A stretch of DNA of 62,069 nt, taken from Aphanizomenon flos-aquae FACHB-1287 (GTDB lineage: Bacteria > Cyanobacteriota > Cyanobacteriia > Cyanobacteriales > Nostocaceae). The stretch lies in NCBI RefSeq assembly GCF_014698755.1, contig NZ_JACJTO010000027.1, positions 1 to 62,069 of the forward strand, written 5' to 3'. The notes under the pieces were generated by a model, which worked only from the letters and a program-made list of their open reading frames with translations, was not told where the DNA came from and searched no databases. Positions 45,076-54,855 of this stretch are shown piece by piece. The translations under genes were made by a program, and so were the position numbers. The number at the start of each line of letters is the position of its first letter. Positions within the stretch are counted from its first letter, which is position 1.

Positions 45076-46332
45076 TTAGGTCACATCTTGCAATACCCGC
45101 CGAGTATTTTGCCAAGTCCAGACACCAATAGCCCCCACAACTAGACTCATTCCTAATAAAACCGCTGATAAACCGAAGGCATTAACTAACTTAGTGGTAA
45201 TTAATAAAGGTGCGGTGAGGGCGATATTAATGGCATGATTTTGAAAGCCAAAGACCTTACCGTGCATTTCTGAAGGTGTTTGTTGTTGAATTAAAGTTTG
45301 CATTGGCACGTTAACAAAAGCAGCACCCACGCCCAAGAAAATACAAAGTCCTAATGCTACCGGTTGGTTATCAATGAAAATGAACAAACCCAAGGAAAAG
45401 GCCATAATCAAAAACCCAAATAAAGGTAAGGGTTTATGATGGAGACGATGACCAAAATTTCCTAAAATGGCCGCACCTATTACCATACCCACCCCGGCCG
45501 CGGCCACAAAAGAGCTAAATTCTTCTGGTGCTAAATGTAACCTTGCTGCCATACCAATGGCTAATTCTATCAAGGCCGCAAATACACAGTATAAGGTGAC
45601 TATTTGCAGCATAGCATTCCAGACCAGCCGATTTTGTTTGAGATAGCGCAGTCCTAGCAAGAATTCAGCCCAGGGATTAATTGCGGGTGTGGTTTTATCA
45701 ATGTGTCTGTGTTCTCGAAACTGAATTGGCATCATAATCACGGCAGAAAGCAAGTATAAGCAGCCGACAACTAATTCTTTACCAAAGCCCTTGTTAAAGC
45801 TTTCAAACCAATTCAACATGGGAGTAGCCACAGCATTACCAATAATCAATGCTGCCATCATGGTACTACTAAATAAGGCATTGGCCGCCATTAAAGCTTC
45901 TTTTCTCACCAACAGCGGAATTGAAGCTTGTTCTGCTGGAGCAAAAAACTGGGTGATGGTGGAGATAGCAAAGGTGAAAAATAACAGAATTGCAAATTCT
46001 CGTGGTAAAAAGGGAATTAACACCATGAATATCCCCCGCACCAAATCAGAACCTACCATAATCAGTTTTTTTGGCACACGGTCAACGATTACACCACCTG
46101 CAGAACCAAATAATATTGCTGGTACTGTAAATGCCATGTATAAATAAAAGCGTGAATCACCATTAATTTGATTAATGGGTAGGTAGAGTTTGAGTAAGGC
46201 AATCATTAAAACAAAGAATACCTTATCTGCTAATTGGGAAATTAGTTGACCAATCCACAGGAGGACAAAACCCCGATTTTTTAGCAGTGCGGTAAAACCA
46301 TTATTAACAGCAGCAGGTTCAGTAGGAAGCAT
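45076..46332 (-). CDS. MFS transporter
   Basis: A 418-residue protein with 12 predicted transmembrane helices and the major facilitator fold. Loop 2-3 has GGVIVDRVPKKLIMVGSDLVRG (about 80-100), matching the MFS motif A pattern G-x-x-x-D-R-x-x-R/K. It resembles the NreB/enterobactin-exporter-like branch (MFS_3), so efflux of a small molecule is likely, substrate unknown. Transcribed as a single gene, 31 bases before the 185-residue gene on the same strand, which may be its operon partner. Confidence 0.87.
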   Translation of the reverse strand: MLPTEPAAVNNGFTALLKNRGFVLLWIGQLISQLADKVFFVLMIALLKLYLPINQINGDSRFYLYMAFTVPAILFGSAGGVIVDRVPKKLIMVGSDLVRGIFMVLIPFLPREFAILLFFTFAISTITQFFAPAEQASIPLLVRKEALMAANALFSSTMMAALIIGNAVATPMLNWFESFNKGFGKELVVGCLYLLSAVIMMPIQFREHRHIDKTTPAINPWAEFLLGLRYLKQNRLVWNAMLQIVTLYCVFAALIELAIGMAARLHLAPEEFSSFVAAAGVGMVIGAAILGNFGHRLHHKPLPLFGFLIMAFSLGLFIFIDNQPVALGLCIFLGVGAAFVNVPMQTLIQQQTPSEMHGKVFGFQNHAINIALTAPLLITTKLVNAFGLSAVLLGMSLVVGAIGVWTWQNTRRVLQDVT

Positions 46333-46363
46333 CAGATACTTGGGAATGGAGGATAAATAACGA

Positions 46364-46921
46364 CTATTTTTTGTTATAGCGTTCTAAGAGAAAATTGAGA
46401 AATTCAGCCGCGCTGAGGTAGGTTTTGGGTGGAGAGAACCCAGGGGAGGGATTTACCCACTTTCCTTGAACAGATTGGGGAGAGTACCACATTGATAAAT
46501 GGTCAACTGCTGGGTCGGCATAAAAGTTATTTTCGCCTATACCGAGATAAGCTGAAGTCCAATGGGTATAATGATCATGACTTAAACGATGAATAGGAAA
46601 TTTTCCCACAAGAGGAACTCCCCAACCATCAATAGCAATAAAAGCTTGAACATGACCCCCCAAAAGTTGCCACGCTGTGGCCGCACCTATACCTCCAATT
46701 ACACCAGCACTAAAGCAAATGAACATAACAGGCGATTCTAGCTTATTACTGAGGCGATTGTACAAAAAATCTAAAATATGAAATGCTGATAAAGTTAAAT
46801 AACTCTGTCCAGGGAAAACCAGTAAATCTACTGATTTTTGACTAGTTGGGTTTAAGCACCCTTGGATAAAGCTTTGAGTTAATGCTGGTTCATGAATTCC
46901 TGGACAAATAATAATAGGCAT
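46364..46921 (-). CDS. Alpha/beta-hydrolase-like protein
   Basis: A 185-residue protein beginning MPIIICPGIHEPALTQSF. It follows the beginning of an alpha/beta hydrolase: an initial strand with PGIH, a nucleophile-elbow-like CFSAGVIGGIGAA (about 68-80; the form is x-S-x-G, without the first Gly), and a late His in DHLSMW (about 141). The catalytic pattern is only partly convincing; esterase or inactive paralogue are both possible. No signal peptide. Adjacent to the MFS gene. Confidence 0.62.
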   Translation of the reverse strand: MPIIICPGIHEPALTQSFIQGCLNPTSQKSVDLLVFPGQSYLTLSAFHILDFLYNRLSNKLESPVMFICFSAGVIGGIGAATAWQLLGGHVQAFIAIDGWGVPLVGKFPIHRLSHDHYTHWTSAYLGIGENNFYADPAVDHLSMWYSPQSVQGKWVNPSPGFSPPKTYLSAAEFLNFLLERYNKK

Positions 46922-47173
46922 TTACTTTTTCTCTGGGAAAAGTCTAGAAAAAAATTAAAGATTACAAGTAGGTATACATAATAAAATCAATATATGTTTA
47001 GGTTTATAAAAACCGTGAAATACCCTATTCATGAGGGATTAGTTATTTTTATTTCATTACATAGATTGATTCTTTAACGCCAACTTACTTGGATTTTTCC
47101 CCCTATTGCTCCTACCAATCTCGCGGAGCAGACACTCGAATTGGCATGAATGGGTTAGTTGTAGAAAACCATT
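46922..47173. other. Gene-free stretch between the hydrolase-like gene and the GT2 gene
   Basis: About 250 A+T-rich bases with GC-rich spots near 47100-47150 (TCTCGCGGAGCAGACACTCG). No ORF or repeat identified. Confidence 0.4.
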
Positions 47174-47818
47174 TTATACTTGAAAAGTTTTAGTGATACT
47201 ATCTTCTACTCTTGTATAAATATAGGTTTCTGGTTCATTAATTTTCTGAGTTTTGAAGATTTTTTCAGCCCGCTCCCACAAATCTGTATCTTCTCCATAA
47301 GAAACATTATTAAATCCTTTTAATTCAAAAAATACGTGCCTTTTACAAAAAAATGTGCCTCCTACAACGCATTCTCTAATGTTAATTGTTTGACCAGGTT
47401 GAAAATAATCAGGAACGGAAAATTCTTCTTCAATTTCAAACCCACCCACAATCAAGTCAATCTCTGGATTAGCTTCCATAAATTCCAACCGCGATTCTAG
47501 ATGATTGGGTTTATAAGTGTCATCACTGTCAATAAATGTGATATAGTTTCCGAAGGATGCTTGAATACCCGCATTTCTAGCATAAGCTGCTTTCCGATTT
47601 TGATGTTTAAGATAACGGATATGATTAAATTCTTGTAAGTAAGCATTGACAACTTCAAAGGTATGATCTTGACTACCATCATCAACTACAATTAATTCAA
47701 AATCCTGAAAAGTTTGTTGCAGTACACTATTTATGCAGTCATTTAAGTATTTTGCACGATTGTAAGTAGATAAAATCACTGATATTGTAGGTTTTGGATG
47801 GAAATTTATACTAGGCAT
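47174..47818 (-). CDS. Family 2 glycosyltransferase
   Basis: A 214-residue GT-A fold glycosyltransferase, single domain and on the short side for the family. Start chosen at MPSINFHPKP (47818); a longer in-frame start adds 16 residues. Motifs: PTISVILSTYNRAKYL (about 8-23), DFELIVVDDGSQDH (about 37-50), TFIDSDDTY (DxD, about 93-101) and GGTFFCKRHVFFE. It transfers a sugar to a polysaccharide or lipid; the acceptor is unknown. Divergent from the next GT2, which is 120 bases away. Confidence 0.88.
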   Translation of the reverse strand: MPSINFHPKPTISVILSTYNRAKYLNDCINSVLQQTFQDFELIVVDDGSQDHTFEVVNAYLQEFNHIRYLKHQNRKAAYARNAGIQASFGNYITFIDSDDTYKPNHLESRLEFMEANPEIDLIVGGFEIEEEFSVPDYFQPGQTINIRECVVGGTFFCKRHVFFELKGFNNVSYGEDTDLWERAEKIFKTQKINEPETYIYTRVEDSITKTFQV

Positions 47819-47938
47819 TTTTTGGATTCTTACAAAAGTTATGTTTAATTTGAGTATAACTTCCACATTATATGTTATTTATTATGTTATTTATAGATTA
47901 CGATAAAAATCATCTATTTTTCAAAATTCTTCAATATT

Positions 47939-48946
47939 GTGAACCAGAATCAGCTTATTCAACAAGGGTTAAATCAGGAGATACAGCAGGTTGCAGGATT
48001 ATATCCTAAAATTACAGTTGTTATGCCAGTGTATAATGGCGAAAAATATCTTGATACAGCGATAAAGAGTATTTTAAATCAAAGGTTTATGAATTTTGAA
48101 TTTGTTATTGTTGATGATGCTTCGACAGATAACAGCGTAGAAATTATTAATTCTTATCAAGACCAACGCATCAAATTGATCAAAAATAATGTAAATTTGG
48201 GGATACCAACAACTAGAAATAAATGTTTACAAGAATCATCAGGTGAATACGTTGCTGTTTTAGATTGTGATGACTATGCTTATCCATCAAGATTAGCAGA
48301 ACAACTTGAGTTTATGGAAAATAACCCAGATTTTGGCATGGTTGGGTCTTGGGTTGAATTAATAGATGAAAATGATGATTTGACCGGTGAAGTGTGGAAT
48401 GAGGACGAGCCTAGTCAGAAAATTCCTTGTAGACTGCTATTCCATAACTATTTTGCTCATTCAGCGGTCTTGCTGAGAAGAAGTGCTTTAGATACCGTTA
48501 AGATCAATGGAGAGGTTTACAGAAAAGATTATCCTAATGCTCAAGATTATGATCTTTGGGTAAGAATCTCCAAAAAATTCAAAGTTTGGAATATTCCCAA
48601 AGTTTTAATTAAATATCGTGTACATTCCCATTGTATAAGTCTAAAAGCTGCAAATTTAGTTGAACAATTGACCTGTAAAATAGTTACTGAGCAAATGAAT
48701 AATTTAGGTATTCAACCTACTGATAAACAATTAGCATTACATAGACAGATAGGATCATATAATCCCCAGGAAATTGATACATCTATAGAGTACATTAAAG
48801 AAGTAGCAAATTGGTTAACAATCCTCAGAAATGCTAACAATAAAACAGGTGTATATGATCATCATAACTTTAATCAAGTTTTGGCAGATTTACAGTTATC
48901 AATGTTTTGTCATTGTCTTAAACAACGAGAAATAGAATTTACTTAA
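47939..48946 (+). CDS. Family 2 glycosyltransferase
   Basis: A 335-residue GT-A glycosyltransferase starting at a GTG. Catalytic motifs: ITVVMPVYNGEKYLDTAIKS (about 25-44), VIVDDASTDNS, VAVLDCDDYAYPSR (DxD). The extra C-terminal about 130 residues form a helical domain. Role in exopolysaccharide or glycolipid synthesis is inferred from family and from the divergent GT2 neighbour, both transcribed from one short gap. Confidence 0.87.
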   Translation: MNQNQLIQQGLNQEIQQVAGLYPKITVVMPVYNGEKYLDTAIKSILNQRFMNFEFVIVDDASTDNSVEIINSYQDQRIKLIKNNVNLGIPTTRNKCLQESSGEYVAVLDCDDYAYPSRLAEQLEFMENNPDFGMVGSWVELIDENDDLTGEVWNEDEPSQKIPCRLLFHNYFAHSAVLLRRSALDTVKINGEVYRKDYPNAQDYDLWVRISKKFKVWNIPKVLIKYRVHSHCISLKAANLVEQLTCKIVTEQMNNLGIQPTDKQLALHRQIGSYNPQEIDTSIEYIKEVANWLTILRNANNKTGVYDHHNFNQVLADLQLSMFCHCLKQREIEFT

Positions 48947-48957
48947 AGTTGATTACT

Positions 48958-49064
48958 TACAGCCATTCCCGGTGTTATAAGGTACATATCTAGCGGGCAA
49001 GATGCCCGCACCACAAGAGTTTTATCATTCAACTTTGTACCTCATCAGATCGGAAAGCGCTGTA
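48958..49064. mobile_element. 107-bp MITE family, copy 3
   Basis: Same structure as copy 2: ends TACAGCCATTCCCGGTGTTA and CGGAAAGCGCTGTA, central GCGGGCAAGATGCCCGC hairpin. Its right end (49045-49064) encodes the last six residues and the stop codon of the LD-carboxypeptidase on the minus strand. Confidence 0.75.
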
Positions 49065-49953
49065 AGTCTAATATTCCCCGTTCCCCATCTAAAGTCACTT
49101 GTAATCCAACGGGTAAAGCTGCATTAGGGCTATCATGACCAAAGGGGAGATCAGAAACTATGGGAATACCCAAATCACCCAAACAATCGCGCAATACTTC
49201 CTCCACAGTAAAACTAGGTATACTGGGGGGTGCTTCACATTTAGTAAATCCTCCCAAGGCAATACCGCGAATTTTAGATAGAATACCACTTAATCGCCAT
49301 TGAGTTAACATTCTATCTATCCGATAAGGTGCTTCTGTCACTTCTTCAAAAGCTAAGATCACACCATCAAGATTGGGTAAAATCGATGTTCCTAAAAGAT
49401 GGGTTGCGACTGTCAAATTACCAGGAAGCAAGATTCCCGTACTTGTTCCACCACCCCAACCTTTACCCTTTAAAGGTGCGACAGGACGACCTTCTACCAT
49501 GTCCAATAGCCTCTGTATTGACCATTCTGGCTCATTAGCTAGGGTGGTGAGAACGGGACCATGTACACTGACAATCCCGGCGTTGTGGAGACTCCAAAGC
49601 AGGGCTGTGATGTCAGAAAAGCCGATTAACCATTTAGGTGAGATGATATTTTCTGGCCAAGTCCAATTTTCTAAAATCCGGGTACAGCCAAAACCACCTC
49701 GCGCGCAAAGAATACCCTGACATTCTGGATCTTGCCATGCTGATGCTAATTGTTGAAGACGATGAATATCTGTACCAGCGAGATAACCATGTTTATTATC
49801 TATGTTATCACTAATTTTAACTTGATAACCACGCGCTTTCCAAATTTCTATACCTTGATTAAAAGCTTCAAATTCTCGCAATGCACCACTGGGAGCAATG
49901 ACGCGGAGTAAATCACCTGGTTTGAGATATGGGGGTAAGATAGGGAGTGACAT
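49045..49953 (-). CDS. ldcA: LD-carboxypeptidase (S66 family), C-terminus encoded by a MITE
   Basis: A 302-residue muramoyltetrapeptide carboxypeptidase-like enzyme that removes the terminal D-Ala from murein tetrapeptides during peptidoglycan recycling. Family features: N-terminal RVIAPSGA (about 17-24), ARGGFGCTRIL, the Ser nucleophile in LIGFSDITALLW (about 109-120), the Glu in VILAFEEVTEAPYRIDRM and the His in LPFGHDSPNAALPVG (about 272-286). The final residues LQRFPI and the stop lie inside the 107-bp element; the catalytic residues are untouched, so the enzyme may still work. Confidence 0.9.
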   Translation of the reverse strand: MSLPILPPYLKPGDLLRVIAPSGALREFEAFNQGIEIWKARGYQVKISDNIDNKHGYLAGTDIHRLQQLASAWQDPECQGILCARGGFGCTRILENWTWPENIISPKWLIGFSDITALLWSLHNAGIVSVHGPVLTTLANEPEWSIQRLLDMVEGRPVAPLKGKGWGGGTSTGILLPGNLTVATHLLGTSILPNLDGVILAFEEVTEAPYRIDRMLTQWRLSGILSKIRGIALGGFTKCEAPPSIPSFTVEEVLRDCLGDLGIPIVSDLPFGHDSPNAALPVGLQVTLDGERGILDLQRFPI

Positions 49954-50011
49954 TGGTAGAAAATGTACGTAATATTTATATTTTTGGTATTTATCGCTGA
50001 TTTAGCCCTGT

Positions 50012-51037
50012 TTAGGGGACTTTTTTCGGGGATAATTCCAAAGTTAATGACTCCTCTGGGTTATTTATTTCATTAATAGTAATTGTCTGATTTTTTACTC
50101 CGATTTTTTCCCGCTGGTTGATTAAATAAATACTGATTAAGGTGAGAAAAACACCTAACCACTGTATAATTGTCAAGACTTCTGAAAGGAAAATATAACC
50201 GAATATTAAAGCAAAAACTGGTGTCAAAAAGGTGAGAGAACTTAAGCTGGTGAGGTTTCCACTGGAAGCAAAGTAAAAAAATAAACCATAAGCGATCGCA
50301 CTACCAAACACAGTAGCATAACTTAATGCCATCCAATCTGATAGTAAAAGATTTTGCCATTGTTGCGATTCTAATACTGAAGAAATTCCCCACAAAGGTA
50401 AGCCACCGATAATCATATGCCATCCTGTAGCCATTACTGGATCTGCATATTGGCACACAAACCTAATCATCACCGTTCCCACGGCCATTGATAAAGCTGC
50501 GAGTAACATTAACCACTCACCATTATTAAATAACTGTTGCCAATTATCAGTGTAAATGGTGATCCCTGAGTCAAAAAGATTGAAAATCCACTCCTGGGGT
50601 AAACCAATCAGACTAATTCCTATAATTCCGAAGCCTAACCCCAACCATCCCCATAACCCAATATGTTCTTGAAATAACCAGAAAGACAGTAAAGCTACTG
50701 CTAGAGGTTGGGAGTCTATCATGACCGAACCTAAACCAGCATTGGTTCTAACTAAACCTTCTGCTAAAAAGCCTTGAAATAATGTGCCATCAACTAAAGC
50801 AAATATAATAATCCATAACCACGCTAACCAACTTTTAGGTACTGGTTTACCCATGAATCCTGCTACCATAAGAATTAACACCCCCGCAGGTATTAATCTC
50901 ACTCCAGCCATAAATAAGGGTGTGGTGTGAGGAATTATACCTTTCATGGCTACCATTGCTGTACCCCAAAGGAAAAAAGGAGCAATTAATAGTAGATAAG
51001 CTAGAGGATTTTTAGATTCACTGAGTTGCACTTGCAT
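50012..51037 (-). CDS. EamA/RhaT (DMT) family exporter
   Basis: A 341-residue inner-membrane protein with ten predicted helices in two EamA repeats (about 8-145 and 165-310). The starting pattern LLIAPFFLWGTAMVAMK and the second repeat (GTVMIRFVCQYADP) are typical. These transporters export amino acids or other small metabolites; substrate unknown. The C-terminal about 35 residues are a soluble acidic tail. Confidence 0.88.
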   Translation of the reverse strand: MQVQLSESKNPLAYLLLIAPFFLWGTAMVAMKGIIPHTTPLFMAGVRLIPAGVLILMVAGFMGKPVPKSWLAWLWIIIFALVDGTLFQGFLAEGLVRTNAGLGSVMIDSQPLAVALLSFWLFQEHIGLWGWLGLGFGIIGISLIGLPQEWIFNLFDSGITIYTDNWQQLFNNGEWLMLLAALSMAVGTVMIRFVCQYADPVMATGWHMIIGGLPLWGISSVLESQQWQNLLLSDWMALSYATVFGSAIAYGLFFYFASSGNLTSLSSLTFLTPVFALIFGYIFLSEVLTIIQWLGVFLTLISIYLINQREKIGVKNQTITINEINNPEESLTLELSPKKVP

Positions 51038-51155
51038 GGGATAATTATGGTTGTTTTTAAATAGATGCAGTAGGGAATAGGGAATATATCCAAAGGACGA
51101 TTAATCACCAATTACCAAGATGAACAAATTGTAGGATTCTGTGGGGAGAATGTAA

Positions 51156-51653
51156 ATGATCACAACTAAAGCAAGAGTTGAAGATAGTTTTGGGGTTACA
51201 TTAGCGCCATTATCTGTAGAAGAAATTTATAGTCAAGCAGATAATCCTGCTAATGGTGCTGTGGTGCTGATGAGTGGTATGGTTCGTAATCAAACTGATG
51301 GTAAGTCTGTGGTAGCTTTGGAGTATCAAGTCTATGAACCTATGGCTTTACAGGTGTTTTATCAAATTGCTGAAGATATTCGTAATCAATGGACTGATGT
51401 GAGTCGGGTAGTGATATATCATCGCATTGGTAGATTATTAGTTGGAGAAATTAGTGTGGTTGTGGCCGTGGGTTGTCCTCATCGTGGTGAGGCTTTTGCA
51501 GCTTGTGAGTATGCCATTGATACGTTAAAACACAATGCACCTATTTGGAAAAAAGAACATTACAGCGGGATGGGGGAAGATGGATCTGTAATATTACAGT
51601 CTAGTTGGGTATCTATTAAAAACTGTAACCATGAAGGAGGGACAGAAGTTTGA
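51156..51653 (+). CDS. moaE: Molybdopterin synthase catalytic subunit
   Basis: A 165-residue MoaE that makes molybdopterin from precursor Z with the sulfur-carrier MoaD. Family features: GAVVLMSGMVRN (about 33-44), ALEYQVYEPMALQ, VVVAVGCPHRGEAFAACEYAIDTLK, and the catalytic lysine motif PIWKKEHYSG (about 129-138). Complete. Molybdenum cofactor is needed for nitrate reductase. The other moa genes are elsewhere. Confidence 0.93.
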   Translation: MITTKARVEDSFGVTLAPLSVEEIYSQADNPANGAVVLMSGMVRNQTDGKSVVALEYQVYEPMALQVFYQIAEDIRNQWTDVSRVVIYHRIGRLLVGEISVVVAVGCPHRGEAFAACEYAIDTLKHNAPIWKKEHYSGMGEDGSVILQSSWVSIKNCNHEGGTEV

Positions 51654-51784
51654 GAAACTCCACCCCATTTTTTAGCACATTTTATATATTCTCCCAAAAC
51701 CTTTTCCCCTGACATAACGACAATTTTTAATGCCAACCTACTTAGTATCATCACTATTTTTTCATAGTATTGACCTAAATCAGC

Positions 51785-52705
51785 TTAATTATAAACTATG
51801 TTTGCCCCTTGCGTATCAGGGAAGATTGATCGCACAATTGAACCTACACCGATTTCCATCCAGGCACTTGACATTTCTGCTTCTACGGACTTGACAATAC
51901 TTTTGTCAACTAAAGCTAAAAGTGTGGGACCTGCGCCACTAATTACCATACCGTAAGCACCAGCAGCAATAGCTGCCAGATTTACAGTATCATAACCAGG
52001 AATCAAAGCTTGGCGATAAGGTTGATGTAACTTATCTTGTAAGGCTGCTCTTAACCATTCTTCCCGATTAGTTGCTAAACCCCGCAATAATAAACCCAAA
52101 TGAGAAATATTGAAAATTGCGTCAGCGCGACTGATTTCTGTGGGTAAAACCTGACGTGCTTCTAAAGTTGATAGTTCAAAATTAGGAATTGCTACCACGG
52201 GAATTATATCCCGATGCCAGGGAATATCGCAAATTTCCCAACCTTTATGACTGGTAGCGGCCAAACGACACCCACCTAACAATGCTGGTACTACATTATC
52301 AGGATGTCCTTCCATAGCGATCGCTAATTCCATCACTTGGAACTCAGACAAAGGTGAACCAGCCAACCCATTAGCCGCAACCAACCCCCCGACAATAGCA
52401 GTTGCAGAACTACCCAAACCTCGCGCCAAAGGCACACCCAACTTAATTTCTATTTTCACCCCTGGCGGTGTTTGTTGTATATATTGATATAATTTGACAA
52501 AAGCTTGGTATAAAAGATTATTCTCATCAGTTTGCAACTTTGGGGCTTCTAAACCGGAGACTTTAATAATTAACTCATCTGTATCAAGGATGGTAAACTT
52601 AAATTCATTATAAAGCTTTAAAGCTACACCAATACAATCAAAACCTGGTCCTAAATTCGCTGTTGTAGCGGGAACTTTAACAGTAATGCTAGAAACTACA
52701 GACAT
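51785..52705 (-). CDS. thrB: Homoserine kinase
   Basis: A 306-residue GHMP kinase that phosphorylates homoserine, the penultimate step to threonine. The ATP-binding P-loop is [21 protein letters not shown] (about 87-107), the first motif [20 protein letters not shown] (about 9-28), and the third motif [19 protein letters not shown] (about 249-267). Complete at both ends. Divergent from prfB. Confidence 0.95.
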   Translation of the reverse strand: MSVVSSITVKVPATTANLGPGFDCIGVALKLYNEFKFTILDTDELIIKVSGLEAPKLQTDENNLLYQAFVKLYQYIQQTPPGVKIEIKLGVPLARGLGSSATAIVGGLVAANGLAGSPLSEFQVMELAIAMEGHPDNVVPALLGGCRLAATSHKGWEICDIPWHRDIIPVVAIPNFELSTLEARQVLPTEISRADAIFNISHLGLLLRGLATNREEWLRAALQDKLHQPYRQALIPGYDTVNLAAIAAGAYGMVISGAGPTLLALVDKSIVKSVEAEMSSAWMEIGVGSIVRSIFPDTQGANIVYN

Positions 52706-52835
52706 TTAAGTTAATTGAAAATTTTAATATGAACTACCCCATCTTACAGGTTTTTCGGTATGATCAAAATCACAATCGCCTAAAACCTGAATTATTTTCA
52801 AGAGATATCAAGCCCTGTTCACTTGGGCCAGAATT

Positions 52836-53949
52836 ATGGACATATTAGAACTAAAACGCGAAATCGAAACATTGTCTAACCGCCTGGGTAAAACCCAGGA
52901 CTATCTTTGACGTACCTGCACTCAAAGCCAAAATTCACGACTTAGAGCAAATTTCCGCCCAAACAGAATTTTGGGAAGACCAAAATCAGGCACAAAACAC
53001 CCTACAAGAACTCAATGATCTAAAATCCCATTTAGATCAGTATTATCAGTGGCATTCTCACTTAGACGATACCAGGGCAGTAGTTGAGCTATTGGAATTA
53101 GAAACCGACACAGCATTATTGCAAGAAGCGGAATCTACCATTACCAAACTTAATCATGACTTAGACCAATGGGAACTACAACAACTTCTTTCCGGCACTT
53201 ACGACGATAAAGGCGCGGTTCTGACAATTAATGCTGGTGCTGGTGGTACAGATGCTCAAGACTGGGCATTTATGCTCATGCGGATGTATACAAGGTGGGC
53301 AGAAGATCATGGTTATAAAGTTACCTTGGCTGAAGAATCAGAAGGTGACGAAGCCGGTATTAAATCCGCAACCCTAGAAATTACGGGACGCTACGCCTAT
53401 GGTTACTTACGGTCTGAAATGGGTACTCACCGTCTAGTCAGAATTTCCCCCTTCAACGCTAATGGAAAACGCCAAACCAGCTTTGCGGGAATTGAAGTCA
53501 TGCCACAAATAGATAACTCCGTCAAGTTAGATATTCCCGACAAGGATTTAGAAATTAGCACCACCCGTTCAGGCGGTAAAGGTGGACAAAACGTCAACAA
53601 GGTAGAAACCGCAGTCCGCATAGTTCACCTCCCCACCGGTCTAGCAGTTCGGTGTACAGAAGAACGTTCACAACTGCAAAACAAAGAAAAAGCCCTAGCC
53701 CGTTTGAAAGCCAAGCTGTTAATAATTGCCAAAGAACAACGAGCCCAAGAAATTGCCGAAATTCGCGGTGATATGGTGGAAGCTTCCTGGGGTAATCAAA
53801 TCCGTAACTATGTATTTCACCCTTATCAAATGGTTAAAGACCTCCGGACAAGCATCGAAACCACAGCTATTACCGATGTAATGAATGGTGAACTTGATAT
53901 ATTCATTCAAGCCTATTTACGACAGGAAAACCAGATAGTTAATGGGTAG
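52836..53949 (+). CDS. prfB: Peptide chain release factor 2, with programmed +1 frameshift
   Basis: RF2, which releases peptides at UGA and UAA. A 24-codon first frame (52836-52907) ends in an in-frame TGA; after CTT the ribosome shifts +1 to read GAC and continues to 53949, giving about 370 residues, the normal RF2 length. The junction reads ...[18 protein letters not shown]. In the main frame the GGQ loop [18 protein letters not shown] (about residues 235-252) is present. RF2 autoregulates by this frameshift: low RF2 slows termination at UGA. The open frame from the internal ATG at 53092 is only part of the gene. Confidence 0.95.
52897..52911 (+). promoter_or_regulatory. RF2 programmed +1 frameshift site
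   Basis: An SD-like AGGA four bases before the slippery CTT-TGA-C, inside an in-frame stop. The E. coli site is AGGGGGTATCTTTGAC; here the TATCTTTGAC core is exact and the SD-like part is shorter. Confidence 0.9.
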
Positions 53950-54003
53950 AGGAAAATCAGTATCAGTATATCCACTGGCTGAAGGATGAAAACAATATTT
54001 AAG

Positions 54004-54028
54004 CCTCTCCTCCTCATCTGGGAGAGGT
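54004..54028 (+). terminator. Probable terminator after prfB
   Basis: Stem CCTCTCC ... GGAGAGG followed by TTTATT, about 55 bases after the prfB stop. The weak T-tract leaves some doubt. Confidence 0.5.
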
Positions 54029-54116
54029 TTATTAAGGGAGTTTGAATATTTTGCAGCCTTGATTATGAACTAAAACCTATATGTTAAAGTAATAAAGGAA
54101 ATTACCAGAAATTATC

Positions 54117-54272
54117 ATGGCCAAATCTTCCGCCACAGAATCCCAACCCAGCTATGTTAAACTTGCCATGCGAAACATGGTCAGAAAAGGCGGTACGTCT
54201 CTCAAACACTTGGCTTTAACTGCCGTAGGACTGTTGTCTGTTCTTGTGGGTTTAGCATATCTTACCCGCTAA
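54117..54272 (+). CDS. Small single-helix cyanobacterial protein (DUF3285)
   Basis: A 51-residue protein: soluble basic part (SYVKLAMRNMVRKGGTSLKH) and a C-terminal transmembrane helix (about 32-50, LALTAVGLLSVLVGLAYLT). I recognise it as the DUF3285 family, usually found between prfB and ybeY in cyanobacteria, which is exactly its position here. Function unknown. Confidence 0.8.
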   Translation: MAKSSATESQPSYVKLAMRNMVRKGGTSLKHLALTAVGLLSVLVGLAYLTR

Positions 54273-54285
54273 GAGAGGAAAACTT

Positions 54286-54816
54286 GTGTCTCTACAGGTA
54301 GAGTTATATTTAGAAAATTACTTTGATGACTTTTCCTCTATAGCCGTCAATATTGGTGATAATTACCCTATTCTGCCGGAAACTTGGGAAAATTGGTTTC
54401 AGCAATGGTTGGAAGTTCTTGAGGATTATCTACCAACTGCACCTAGCTATGAAATCAGCTTGCGATTAACAACGGATACAGAAATTCAAACCCTCAATTC
54501 CCAATATCGTCAGCAGGATAAACCTACAGATGTCTTGGCCTTTGCCTCTCTAGAAGCAGATTTACCACAAAGTCAGGAAATGTTGGCCTCTATGCCTTTA
54601 TATTTGGGGGATATTATTGTCTCTATGGATACAGCGCAGCGTCAGGCACAACAGCAGGAACATAGTCTATCTACGGAGTTAGCTTGGTTGACAGCCCATG
54701 GTTTATTACATTTGTTAGGTTGGGATCATCCTCAGGAGGAGAGTTTGTTACAAATGTTGAATCAGCAAGTTGTGTTACTGAAGAAAATAGGTATTATTAT
54801 TAGCCTAGAGTCGTAA
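54286..54816 (+). CDS. ybeY: Endoribonuclease YbeY (rRNA maturation factor)
   Basis: A 176-residue zinc-dependent RNase involved in 16S rRNA 3' maturation and quality control. The metal motif H-G-x-L-H-L-x-G-W-D-H is present (HGLLHLLGWDH, about 135-145), as is the KPTDVLAF segment (about 82-89). The start is GTG at 54286 with GAGAGG about eight bases upstream. It follows the DUF3285 gene by 13 bases, so both are probably in one operon. Confidence 0.95.
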   Translation: MSLQVELYLENYFDDFSSIAVNIGDNYPILPETWENWFQQWLEVLEDYLPTAPSYEISLRLTTDTEIQTLNSQYRQQDKPTDVLAFASLEADLPQSQEMLASMPLYLGDIIVSMDTAQRQAQQQEHSLSTELAWLTAHGLLHLLGWDHPQEESLLQMLNQQVVLLKKIGIIISLES

Positions 54817-54855
54817 ATATTTAGTCGCAATTGCAAATCTTAGTGATTAATCAGG

